Source: Porphyromonadaceae bacterium UBA4702
GTDB lineage: Bacteria; Bacteroidota; Bacteroidia; Bacteroidales; Muribaculaceae
DNA: 15,557 bases
Assembly (NCBI GenBank): GCA_002404675.1
Contig: DHKE01000077.1
Location: 1-15,557, forward strand
Direction: 5' to 3'
In this document: piece after piece, positions 1 through 7,400 of the stretch
Layout of the letters: each line of letters opens with the position of its first letter
How positions within the stretch are numbered: the first letter of the stretch is position 1
Program-made: the position numbers and the translations under genes
Notes under the pieces: model-generated
What the model saw: only the letters and a program-made list of their open reading frames with translations
Told to the model about the DNA's origin: nothing
The model's database searches: none

Positions 1-90
1 GTTTCGGGTCACCTGATATTGCCCTTGTCAAAATGCAACAGTGCGCTTGCAAAATGAAAGCTCTTCCGAAAAATACGGCACTTTTTCAGT

Positions 91-179
91 GCTTTCGGCG
101 TGCCGTGTCCGCCGAGCGACAAGCACAATTATTTGATTTACTGCAAACTATCCCAGCGGACACGGCACGCCGTGTCCCT
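91..179. repeat. REP/BIME-like palindromic element, copy 1 (left arm degraded)
   Basis: A perfect copy of GGACACGGCACGCCGTGTCC, near-palindromic apart from its central pair, lies at 158-177. A partner in inverted orientation lies at 91-110 and matches in about 16 of 20 positions, with its outer edge eroded. The 47-base centre contains CAATTATTTGATTT at 126-139, which is also present in copy 2. The element sits about 65 bases beyond the stop of the minus-strand PurF-like gene. The layout, two inverted palindromes around a short core in an intergenic 3' position, resembles REP doublets (BIMEs) mobilised by RAYT transposases in other bacteria. Mobility here is inference. Confidence 0.75.
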
Positions 180-194
180 GCCTTGGCTTCACAT

Positions 195-226
195 AAAAGA
201 GAGGGTGTGGCTATTTATGACACCTC
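195..226 (-). terminator. Possible terminator of the PurF-like gene
   Basis: Just past the stop of the PurF-like gene, the minus strand reads GAGGTGT, an 11-base loop, then ACACCCTC (one bulged base), followed by TCTTTT. This is a weak hairpin with a short T-run. The REP-like palindromes further downstream could also stop transcription, so which one acts is open. Confidence 0.35.
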
Positions 227-242
227 AGAGCTGGGGGCGCGG

Positions 243-1652
243 TCAGAAGCAGGAGCTGCCGTCGAAGCAGTGTGTGCAGACCTTGCACTTGGGAAGCCCG
301 ATGGCCTTGACGAGCGTCTCGAGGGTGTTGAAGCGCAGCGAGGTCAGCCCGAATGAATCGCGTATGCGGTCTACCATGGTGCTGTATTCGGACGAGCCTG
401 TGGTGGCGTATTTGTTGAGGTTCTTGTCAGCATCCCCCTCGAGGTCTTTGATTATGCGGCGCGTGATGAGTTCCAGGTCGCTTTTGGACGCGCTGAAGTT
501 GACGAAGGGGCAGCTGTATATCAGCGGCGGGCAGGCGATGCGGATATGCACCTCTTTTGCGCCGTATTCGTACAGCACTTTCACGTTGTCGCGCAGCTGC
601 GTGCCGCGCACTATCGAGTCGTCGCACAGCAGCGGTCGCGAGCCTGTGAGGACAGCGCGGTTGGGGATGAGCTTCATCTTGGCGACGAGCGAGCGCAGCT
701 CCTGACGCGAGGGAGTGAAGCTGCGAGGCCATGTAGGCGTGTACTTGGATATGGCACGCTTGTAGGGAACGCCCTTGCCCATGGCGTAGCCTATCGCCAT
801 GCCGATGCCGGAATCGGGTATTCCGCAGGAGTAGTCCACCTCGTCAGTGTCGGTGAGTCCCATTTCGTAGCCGCAGGCGTTGCGCATCTCCTCGACGTTG
901 CGCCCCTCGTAGCATGATGTCGGGAAGCCGTAGTATACCCACAGGAATGAGCATACCTGCATCTGCTCGCGGGCGGGTCGCAGCTGCTCTATTCCGTCGG
1001 CACGCATACGCACTATTTCGCCCGGGCCGAGGAAGCGGTCTATTTCATAGTCGAGGTTGGGGAATGCACTCGATTCGCTTGTCGCGGCGTATGCTCCCTC
1101 TTTGCGGCCTATGACTATCGGCGTGCGTCCCCATTTGTCGCGAGCGGCGATGATGCCGTCCTCGGTGAGCAGCAGCATCGAGCATGACCCCTTGATGCGG
1201 TCATATACATTCTCGATGCCCTCCTCAAAGGTCTTGCCCTGTGTGATGAGCAGCGCGATGAGTTCGGTCTGGTTGGTCTGTCCGCTGCTCAGCTCGGCGA
1301 AGTGCATGTTTTCGTCGAGCAGCTCCTTCTCGAGCTCAGCGATGTTGCAGATTTTCGCGACGGTGACGATAGCGAACCGTCCGAGGTGAGAGTTGAAGAT
1401 TATGGGCTGCGCGTCGGTGTCGCTGATGATGCCGATGCCGGAATTGCCGCTGAACTTGCCGAGGTCCGGCTCAAACTTGGTGCGGAAATACGAGCTCTCG
1501 AGGTTGTGTATCGAGCGGATAAACCGCTTGTCCTCACTATTGTATGTTGCCATACCTCCACGGCGGGTGCCGAGGTGCGAATTGTAGTCTGTGCCGTAGT
1601 ACAGGTCAGCCACGCATTTTTCCTTGGATGCGACTCCGAAAAAACCTCCCAT
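243..1652 (-). CDS. PurF-like amidophosphoribosyltransferase paralogue lacking the glutaminase cysteine
   Basis: A 469-residue relative of glutamine PRPP amidotransferase, which makes phosphoribosylamine in the first step of purine synthesis in the cytoplasm. The C-terminal half keeps the family core: a YSCGIPDSG segment near 274-282 and the PRPP loop with CDDSIVRGT at 343-351. Cysteines C234, C381, C459 and C462 align by eye with the four [4Fe-4S] ligands of Bacillus PurF. The N-terminal Ntn-hydrolase domain is recognisable but starts MGGFFG where active enzymes have Cys after Met; the usual HRGQ and HNGN segments are also changed (TRRGG near 29-33, AKICN near 99-103). Hydrolysis of glutamine therefore looks lost. 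It may work with free ammonia or have a regulatory role; a normal purF would be expected elsewhere in the genome. I recall similar MGGFFG proteins annotated as amidophosphoribosyltransferase in other Bacteroidales. No strong Shine-Dalgarno sequence precedes the start. Confidence 0.85.
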   Translation of the reverse strand: MGGFFGVASKEKCVADLYYGTDYNSHLGTRRGGMATYNSEDKRFIRSIHNLESSYFRTKFEPDLGKFSGNSGIGIISDTDAQPIIFNSHLGRFAIVTVAKICNIAELEKELLDENMHFAELSSGQTNQTELIALLITQGKTFEEGIENVYDRIKGSCSMLLLTEDGIIAARDKWGRTPIVIGRKEGAYAATSESSAFPNLDYEIDRFLGPGEIVRMRADGIEQLRPAREQMQVCSFLWVYYGFPTSCYEGRNVEEMRNACGYEMGLTDTDEVDYSCGIPDSGIGMAIGYAMGKGVPYKRAISKYTPTWPRSFTPSRQELRSLVAKMKLIPNRAVLTGSRPLLCDDSIVRGTQLRDNVKVLYEYGAKEVHIRIACPPLIYSCPFVNFSASKSDLELITRRIIKDLEGDADKNLNKYATTGSSEYSTMVDRIRDSFGLTSLRFNTLETLVKAIGLPKCKVCTHCFDGSSCF

Positions 1653-1698
1653 AGATTGATGTTGTAATTTGGTTAGAATGGGTCCACTTTGGACACTG

Positions 1699-1706
1699 CA
1701 AAGATA
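1699..1706 (-). promoter_or_regulatory. Probable promoter -7 element of the PurF-like gene
   Basis: The minus strand reads TATCTTTG, a match to the Bacteroides TAnnTTTG element, about 47 bases before the start codon. No clear TTG sits 18-21 bases upstream, so it is only half a promoter. A small inverted repeat (GTCCA, CTT, TGGAC; 1682-1694) overlaps the expected transcription start. A second TAnnTTTG match on the same strand (1769-1776) also lacks a -33 partner. Confidence 0.5.
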
Positions 1707-1762
1707 GCAAAAACCGCCGACACCCGTGGGCGGCGATGTGTTATTTACTCAAAAATCGGGTG

Positions 1763-1801
1763 GCTGCGCAAAAATAGTCACACCTCTTTGTTATGCGCAG
1801 C
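1763..1801. repeat. Intergenic inverted repeat next to REP-like copy 2
   Basis: GCTGCGCA at 1763-1770 and TGCGCAGC at 1794-1801 are perfect 8-base inverted arms with a 23-base loop. The right arm ends eight bases before REP-like copy 2. Function is unknown; it could be part of a larger intergenic element. Confidence 0.45.
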
Positions 1802-1808
1802 TGGGTAT

Positions 1809-1895
1809 GGACACGGCGTGCCGTGTCCGCAAGGTGATGGGTGCAATTATTTGATTTGTAATGACTTGGTTGCGGACACAGCACGCCGTGTCCCT
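1809..1895. repeat. REP/BIME-like palindromic element, copy 2 (complete)
   Basis: The left palindrome GGACACGGCGTGCCGTGTCC is at 1809-1828 and the right palindrome GGACACAGCACGCCGTGTCC at 1874-1893. They are in inverted orientation around a 45-base centre holding the shared core CAATTATTTGATTT (1844-1857). The right palindrome lies about 45 bases downstream of the stop of the minus-strand 179-residue gene, the same placement as copy 1 relative to its gene, and could act as its transcription stop or mRNA 3' stabiliser. Most of the 1653-1938 gap is this element plus the flanking inverted repeat and promoter; I see no gene in it. Confidence 0.8.
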
Positions 1896-1938
1896 ACGCT
1901 GACATCTCAATCATACGTTTGGTTCCCTTGATGTGTGG

Positions 1939-2478
1939 TTATTGCTCGGTGCCGTTGTCTGTGAAGACGAGGCGGACGGCGGTGAGGCGGACGGTGAATG
2001 TGGAGGCGGTACGGCGCGGCGGCACGCGGCTGTGCTGGTAACGGTATGTCTGCTGGCGGTCAAACGACGGCACTGACACCTGCCGCTGCTCGCCGGCGGG
2101 GATGTCGCAGTCGATGACACACTTGCGGCTGTGCATCTTCTCTCCGTCGCTGCCGAAATAGTCCATGCGTACGGTGAGCCGCGTCAGGCGGTATGGGGCA
2201 GCGTTGGTGACGAAAAATGTCTCGACGCGGGACTCCACCGGCTTGTCGAAACCTCGGAACGTAACCTGTGCGAGGCTGCATTGCGCCACACGGCGGTCTG
2301 TTGAGAATTCCGCCAACGAGTCAACGGCAAACGAGTTCTCCTTGGTCGCCGCCTGTTTGTTCTGCTTTGAGGTCTTTGGGCTTGAAGCCGGCACTTTCAC
2401 CCTGCGAGCCGCGCCGTCGGCGGCGGGCAGGAGCATCAACGCTGCGAGGATTGCAGCTGCAGGTATCCGCAGTTTCAT
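1939..2478 (-). CDS. Exported protein of unknown function, FxLYD-like beta-sandwich
   Basis: A 179-residue protein I cannot assign to a named family. It begins with a signal peptide (about 1-23: MKLR, a hydrophobic stretch, then ADGA). A Lys/Ser/Thr-rich linker (about 25-48) leads to a C-terminal domain of about 110 residues (70-175). That domain has alternating beta-strand patterns, with a central stretch (VRMDYFGSDGEKM at 103-115, IPAGEQRQVSVP at 126-137) resembling FxLYD-type extracytoplasmic domains, in which a strand, a charged turn and a PxGE loop recur. C120 and C124 could form a disulphide. Its ATG overlaps the stop of the upstream 193-residue gene (ATGA), so the two are probably translationally coupled and made together. 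The family resemblance is by eye only. Confidence 0.7.
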   Translation of the reverse strand: MKLRIPAAAILAALMLLPAADGAARRVKVPASSPKTSKQNKQAATKENSFAVDSLAEFSTDRRVAQCSLAQVTFRGFDKPVESRVETFFVTNAAPYRLTRLTVRMDYFGSDGEKMHSRKCVIDCDIPAGEQRQVSVPSFDRQQTYRYQHSRVPPRRTASTFTVRLTAVRLVFTDNGTEQ

Positions 2479-3056
2479 AGGTATCTCATCTTGTAGGGTG
2501 AAGGCAGCTGGTCGCGGTCGGGCGGATAGATGCGTATCAGCCCGTCGTGGAGGCGGTCAGCCGGGTTGTCGCTGCGGTAACGCAGCAGGCTCCAGAAGCG
2601 TCGCAGCAGCAGGTGCGGCGACAGCTCGATGCGGTGCACCGGCCGCTGTATGGTTATCCCCATGTCGTCCTCGGTGAGCGTGGCGACACATTCGGCGTTT
2701 ATTTTCAGCCCTGTAGTCATGGTCAGGCGGAAACGGTCGCCGTCAGGGGTGCGGCGGTAAATGCCCAGCGTATCGCCCGGCAGCAGCCGGCAGTCGCCGC
2801 TTGTGATGACAGTCATGACATATTCCCCGTCATGCTCCTCGCTTCGCGCTATGAGCACTTGCGTGTCAGCGTCCGTCAAGTCCCAGATGCCCTCGATGCG
2901 GTCGAGCGGGTGGGTGTCGCAATATTCGCGAGCTGCGCCCATGTCGGCTATCTGCTGCGCCAGCGCACATGCCAGCCCTGCGGCGATAACCGCCGCGCAT
3001 GCCAGATGCCTCAATCCGCACCTCGAAATATGTAAAGCGAATGTTCCCATTGTCAT
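2475..3056 (-). CDS. Exported protein of unknown function, coupled to the ATPase gene
   Basis: A 193-residue protein not recognised as a named family. The N-terminus holds a signal peptide (hydrophobic core about 18-32, likely cut after ALA at 33). The mature part starts with a helical segment (AAREYCDTHPLD) followed by IEGIWDL and a run of probable beta-strands up to about residue 145, which could be a small lipocalin-like barrel. The C-terminus is Arg/Pro-rich. C46 and C89 are candidates for a disulphide. The ATG at 3056 overlaps the ATPase stop as ATGA, and its own stop overlaps the start of the 179-residue gene the same way, so three genes form one coupled run. A start two codons later (ATG at 3050) is possible. 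I see no promoter just upstream within the ATPase gene. Confidence 0.7.
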   Translation of the reverse strand: MTMGTFALHISRCGLRHLACAAVIAAGLACALAQQIADMGAAREYCDTHPLDRIEGIWDLTDADTQVLIARSEEHDGEYVMTVITSGDCRLLPGDTLGIYRRTPDGDRFRLTMTTGLKINAECVATLTEDDMGITIQRPVHRIELSPHLLLRRFWSLLRYRSDNPADRLHDGLIRIYPPDRDQLPSPYKMRYL

Positions 3057-4306
3057 TCGGCAGTTGAAGTGTCGAGCAGGAAATCGTAGATGCTGACGGT
3101 CTTGATGCCGCTTTCGTCAAACCACGGCTTGGTGTGTTCGCCTACGACCAGCAGCTTGCGGAACGAGTCGCCGATCAGACGCAGCGAGCGTTTTTCCTGC
3201 TCCATTTTTTCCGCATCAGGCATCCTCCATGCCGACTGTATGTACAGTCGCTCGCTGCCACGGTTGCAGACGAAGTCCACTTCGAGCGTCCTGCGCTGCT
3301 GCTGTCCCTCGGCGTTTTGGGACCGGTGGCAGATGTTGCCGACATCGACCAGCCAGCCGCGCATCCTCATCTCGTTGTATATGATGTTTTCCATTATGTG
3401 CGTGGGTTCGTTTTGCCGGAACGACAGTATGGCGTTCCGCAGCCCGATGTCCTGGAAATAGTACTTGGAGAGCGAGCCGATGTATTTTCGTCCCTTGATA
3501 TCATACCTCTCCGCCTTTTCCACCAGGAAAGCGTCCTGCATATATTCTATGTACGCGGCGACTGTCTTGTCGGTCATGCCCTGCACATTGCTGACGGACT
3601 TGAACGTGTTGGCGATGTTGCGGGCATTGACCGGTGCGCCGACGCTTGACGCGACAGTCTGTGCAAGTTGCTCAAATTCAGGCTTCAACTCAATCCGGTT
3701 ACGCTCATAGATGTCCCGCAGGTATACCGTGCGGTACAGGTTGAGCAGGAAATCGGCTTTCTTGTCGTCACCCTCCTGCGAGAGGAGCTGCGGCAAGCCG
3801 CCGTAGGTGAGGTATTCGGCCCAGCCGTCCTCTTTTGAGCCGTCGTATGCCGACATATATTCCCTGAACGACAGCGGCCAGACGTGTATCTCGTCGCCTC
3901 TGCCGCGGAACTCCGTGACAACATCTGACGACAGGAAGCGCGAGTTTGAGCCAGTGACGTAAACGTCAGTGCCCTCCATGACAGCCAGCGAGGACAGCAC
4001 CTCCACGAAGTCGTTGACCTCTTGCACCTCATCGATTATGATGTGGTATGTCGAGGAGTCGACCATAAGCTCGTCGATTCTGTCGAGCAGGAAATCCGGG
4101 TCTTTGAAGGCCTTGTTTTTACGGCTTTCCATGTCGATGATTATGATGTGGTCATCGGCAACGCCGTTGTCAATCAAGTGATTGCGAAACAGGGTCTTGA
4201 GCAGGAACGACTTGCCCGAGCGTCGCAGTCCCGTGACTATCTTGATGAGGCCGTTGCCACGTGAGCGGCTCAGCCGGTTGACGTATGTTTCTCTGGCTAC
4301 AATCAT
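3053..4306 (-). CDS. AAA_14/DUF4143 family ATPase
   Basis: A 417-residue predicted cytoplasmic P-loop ATPase of the AAA_14 plus DUF4143 type. Walker A is GLRRSGKS (26-33), Walker B is HIIIDE (88-93), and TGSNSR (118-123) fits sensor 1. A winged-helix-like stretch follows at about 225-265. The C-terminal DUF4143 part contains LEVDFVC (341-347) and LYIQ (354-357), the remains of a PD-(D/E)xK nuclease-like fold with Gln in place of the usual Lys. These proteins are common and multi-copy in Bacteroidales, and their role is unsettled. I chose the ATG at 4306 because the promoter element and palindrome lie between it and the upstream in-frame ATG at 4381, and because MIVARETYVNRL fits the usual family beginning; GGAAAG precedes it. 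Its stop overlaps the next gene as ATGA. Confidence 0.88.
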   Translation of the reverse strand: MIVARETYVNRLSRSRGNGLIKIVTGLRRSGKSFLLKTLFRNHLIDNGVADDHIIIIDMESRKNKAFKDPDFLLDRIDELMVDSSTYHIIIDEVQEVNDFVEVLSSLAVMEGTDVYVTGSNSRFLSSDVVTEFRGRGDEIHVWPLSFREYMSAYDGSKEDGWAEYLTYGGLPQLLSQEGDDKKADFLLNLYRTVYLRDIYERNRIELKPEFEQLAQTVASSVGAPVNARNIANTFKSVSNVQGMTDKTVAAYIEYMQDAFLVEKAERYDIKGRKYIGSLSKYYFQDIGLRNAILSFRQNEPTHIMENIIYNEMRMRGWLVDVGNICHRSQNAEGQQQRRTLEVDFVCNRGSERLYIQSAWRMPDAEKMEQEKRSLRLIGDSFRKLLVVGEHTKPWFDESGIKTVSIYDFLLDTSTAE

Positions 4307-4316
4307 TGCTTTCCGA

Positions 4317-4340
4317 GAAAGTGTCACTTGTGACACTTTC
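4317..4340. promoter_or_regulatory. Perfect palindrome in the ATPase leader (operator or 5' hairpin)
   Basis: Arms GAAAGTGTCAC and GTGACACTTTC are perfect 11-base inverted repeats around a TT spacer. The site lies immediately downstream of the TATCTTTG element, so it covers roughly the first 25 transcribed bases, and ends 10 bases before the start codon at 4306. It could be an operator for a dimeric repressor or a hairpin at the extreme 5' end of the mRNA. No T-run follows on the minus strand, so it is not a terminator. Confidence 0.7.
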
Positions 4341-4347
4341 CCGGAGA

Positions 4348-4355
4348 CAAAGATA
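4348..4355 (-). promoter_or_regulatory. Promoter -7 element of the ATPase-led operon
   Basis: The minus strand reads TATCTTTG, a full TAnnTTTG match. The nearest upstream TTG is about 16 bases away, shorter than the usual 18-21, so the -33 part is weak. With this promoter transcription would start near 4342, which excludes the in-frame ATG at 4381 as the start codon. Confidence 0.55.
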
Positions 4356-4405
4356 GCTCTTTTATCCCGAACAACCGGCATTGCATTGGGAAAAAACGCT
4401 GGCTG

Positions 4406-4450
4406 TCAAAAGAAAAAGAGACGGGATGCGGCCTCAAGGCCGCATCCCGT
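4406..4450 (-). terminator. Rho-independent terminator of the FN3/jelly-roll gene
   Basis: Perfect 14-base arms (ACGGGATGCGGCCT at 4421-4434 and AGGCCGCATCCCGT at 4437-4450) form a very stable GC-rich hairpin 26 bases after the stop. On the minus strand it is followed by CTCTTTTTCTTTT. The strong hairpin and T-run make this a textbook intrinsic terminator. Confidence 0.93.
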
Positions 4451-4476
4451 CTGTGTGTCGTGCCGCAGGGGCGGGG

Positions 4477-7400
4477 TTATCTTACCATGACTTTGGCGGT
4501 CTTGCCGCCGGCGTTGACGATGTAGACTGCGGGGGCAAGGTCGATTGCCATGCTGCCGTTGCCGCGTGCCACTGTCATGCCGTCGAGCGTGCATACCGCT
4601 ACGGGCGTGCCGTCGGCGCAGTCCACGGTGAGGCGGCGGCCGTCAACTGCGATGCGTGTGCCGTCTGTGCCGATGCCGTTGACAGATGCGTCCTTGTCGT
4701 ATACGCGGATCTGGTCGATTGCCGTCGAGCAGGAATACTCGTCCTTGTGGGCGTTGAAGCGCATCGAGATTTTGCCGGCCTCCTTGTATGCTGACAGGTC
4801 GCACTCCACTTTCACCCAGCCGGCTTCTGTGAATTTCGAGTCTGTGTATTCGGTGACGTGAAGCGGCGTGTAGTTCTCGTCATCGGTCGAAACTTCAAAT
4901 GTGAGCGAAGTCTCGTATTCGGGAACTACGTATACGTAGTATTCGGCTACGGGTTTCACGGCGTTGCTGATGTCGATGTGGCCGGAGGTCAGGTAGTCGT
5001 TGCGGATAGTCGAGGCGTACGGGCCGTAGTATGCGTATGCCAGGCCGTCGCCGGAGTAGGGGACTACCTGTCCCTCGAGGATGAAGTATGCCATTTCGGC
5101 GAAAGCCCATACAGAGGACTCCTCGGTCGAAGATGTCTTCCACGTGGAGCGGTCAGCGGTGATGTTGCCGTTGAGCTTGGAGTCGAAGCCTTCGGTGAAG
5201 GGGAGTGTGGCTGCCGGGCCTACTGTGAGGAGCTGCGAGGCGGTGGAATATCCCTCGTAGTTCATGTTGACAGCCTTGACGAAATAGCGTACGTTTTCCT
5301 CTTCCTCGTATTCTGCGGGGTCGGTGAATGTGCATTCGCGGATGCCGTCGGCTATTTCAACGGCGTTGTAGTCGCTGTAGCCGTTGCCTTTGAAGACCTT
5401 GTATGTGAGGTTGTCGAAGTCGATGTACCCGTTGTTGATGCCGCCGGCGGGAGCGTCCCATGTCAGCACCACCTTGTCGCCCTCAATGCGAGCGTTGACG
5501 TTTGCCGGTGGCATGGGCTGGTCTACGCCTACGTAAATGTCGAGCGAGATGCCGTATGACTCGCCGGCGCGGCCGGCAGCCTTGACCTGGTATTTGTAGT
5601 TGCTCTGTGCCGTGACGCCGCTGTCAGAGTATGTGCAGTATTCGCCGGGGGCGACGCTGTCCCAAGTCTTGAGATCCGTCCATGTCATCTCCACATAGTC
5701 ATAGCGGGAGAGGACGATGCTGACATTCTCTGTCAGTTCCTTGCCTTCGGTGTCAACAGCCGGGGCTTTGAATGAAACCATTACCGGGGCGTTGCCACGA
5801 GTTGAGGTGAGGGTGAACTCGGTTACGTCTGCCGGACGCTGGCCTACCATTACTTCATGCTCTGGGTATTCGCCGTAGTCGCAGCGGTCGTCGATGTATG
5901 TCACTGCGCGGTAGAAGTATGAGCCGCCGGCAGCGAGGTCGGTGTCGGAATATGTTAGCCGCTCGCCGGGCGCGGGGTTCTCAAAGGTGTGTATAAGCGC
6001 ATATTCGCCGCCGTTGATGTTGCGGTACAGCTTGACGCTCGAAATGCGGGTGAGGGGTTCGCCGTGTACTTCGCCAAGTGTCGCGTGGCTGAGTGACGGT
6101 GCTGTGAGCGCTATGTCGATGGCGTTGCCGGCCTCGTTCATCTCTGCTGTGAAGTCGCTGACGGACGCGGGGTATACTATCGCGTCCGGCTGTGCTCCCT
6201 CGAGCTTGATGTCGTCGATTATAACAGTCTCTGGGGCAGTGCCGTTGAAGGCCTCAAACCGGATAACAGCGGTCGATGCGCCTGTGGGGACAGTAACCTT
6301 GCGTGTCACGTCTACCCATTTGGCTTCATCGGCAGCAACACTGCCGCTGTATACTTGCTGGAACTTGCCCTTGTCAAACGACACCCATGCAGTGATGGTT
6401 GACGTGTTGTCGCCGGCTGCTGCATAGTGGCAGAATGAGAGCTGCACGGCTTGCTGTCCGGCTACGTTGATGCTGCCGGAGGTGAGGTAGTCGTGAGTCT
6501 GCTCTGAAGCTGACGAGTAGTAGCGCATATCGGCAAAGCCGCCCTCGCCGCTGCGCGGAGTCACCTTGTCGGAGCCGATGTGCGTGTAGCTGTCAAACTT
6601 CCAGGTGGTGGGGTATGTGGCTGTCGAGGTGGTCGAAGTCCCCCAAACGTGCTGCGGTGTGCGCGAGTACTCATCGCCGCCATCAAAGCCTTCGGTGTAG
6701 GGAAGAGCCTCTGCCGGGCCGACGACTATGGACGGTGTAGTCTCAGCCGAGCTTTCGCCCACGCTGTTGTACGCCTTGACGCAGAACACGAGCGACTGCT
6801 GTGCATTGCCCTGCGGCTTGAATGTGTATGTCGTTTCGGTTATGTCCGTTGCTACTTCTGTCTCGTCCCCTGAAGTCGGTGTCGGCTTGGTCGAAATCTT
6901 GTAGCGAGTGTCTGCCGGGTTGATGTAGCCGTTCTGGCTGCCCTTTTCGGGAGCGTCCCATGTCAGCACTACGTTGCCCTCGCTGTTGATTGCCGCGTTG
7001 AGGTTTGTGACCTGTGCCGGACTGTCGTTGCCGAGGAAGAACTGCACCGTGACCGGCTCACTCTTGCCATCGCCTCCCTCAGCTGTGAGCTTCCAGCTGT
7101 GCGAAGTGTTTTCAGACAGGTCAGTGCCTGAGTACACTATCTGCTGGCGGCTGCCTGGTGCGGGATTCTCAACGGAACCGCGCACGTGCTCGATGTCTCC
7201 CTCGATCCAGTCATACTCGGTTTCGACAGCCGTCACGCGGGTGATTGCGCTGATAGGGGTCTTGCCGTCAGAGTAGGTCGAGGGGACGGTGAACGACACG
7301 GTCACTGGCGCTTTGCCCTGTGTCGTGGCTACGGTCACGTCGCTGACCGGTGCGGGGAGCGAGCCGGCGGTGACGCTGTATACGGACAGCGTGGAGTTGT

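Noticed and set aside
100..705. Plus-strand open frame of 201 codons opposite the PurF-like gene
   Set aside because: It lies antisense to a gene with clear family motifs, begins inside the REP-like element, and its translation has no recognisable domain.
1689..1931. Plus-strand open frame of 80 codons in the gap between the PurF-like and 179-residue genes
   Set aside because: It runs through the inverted repeat and both REP-like palindromes and has no protein features.
4307..4381. N-terminal extension of the ATPase from the in-frame ATG at 4381
   Set aside because: The -7 element and palindrome lie within it, and the family start fits the ATG at 4306.
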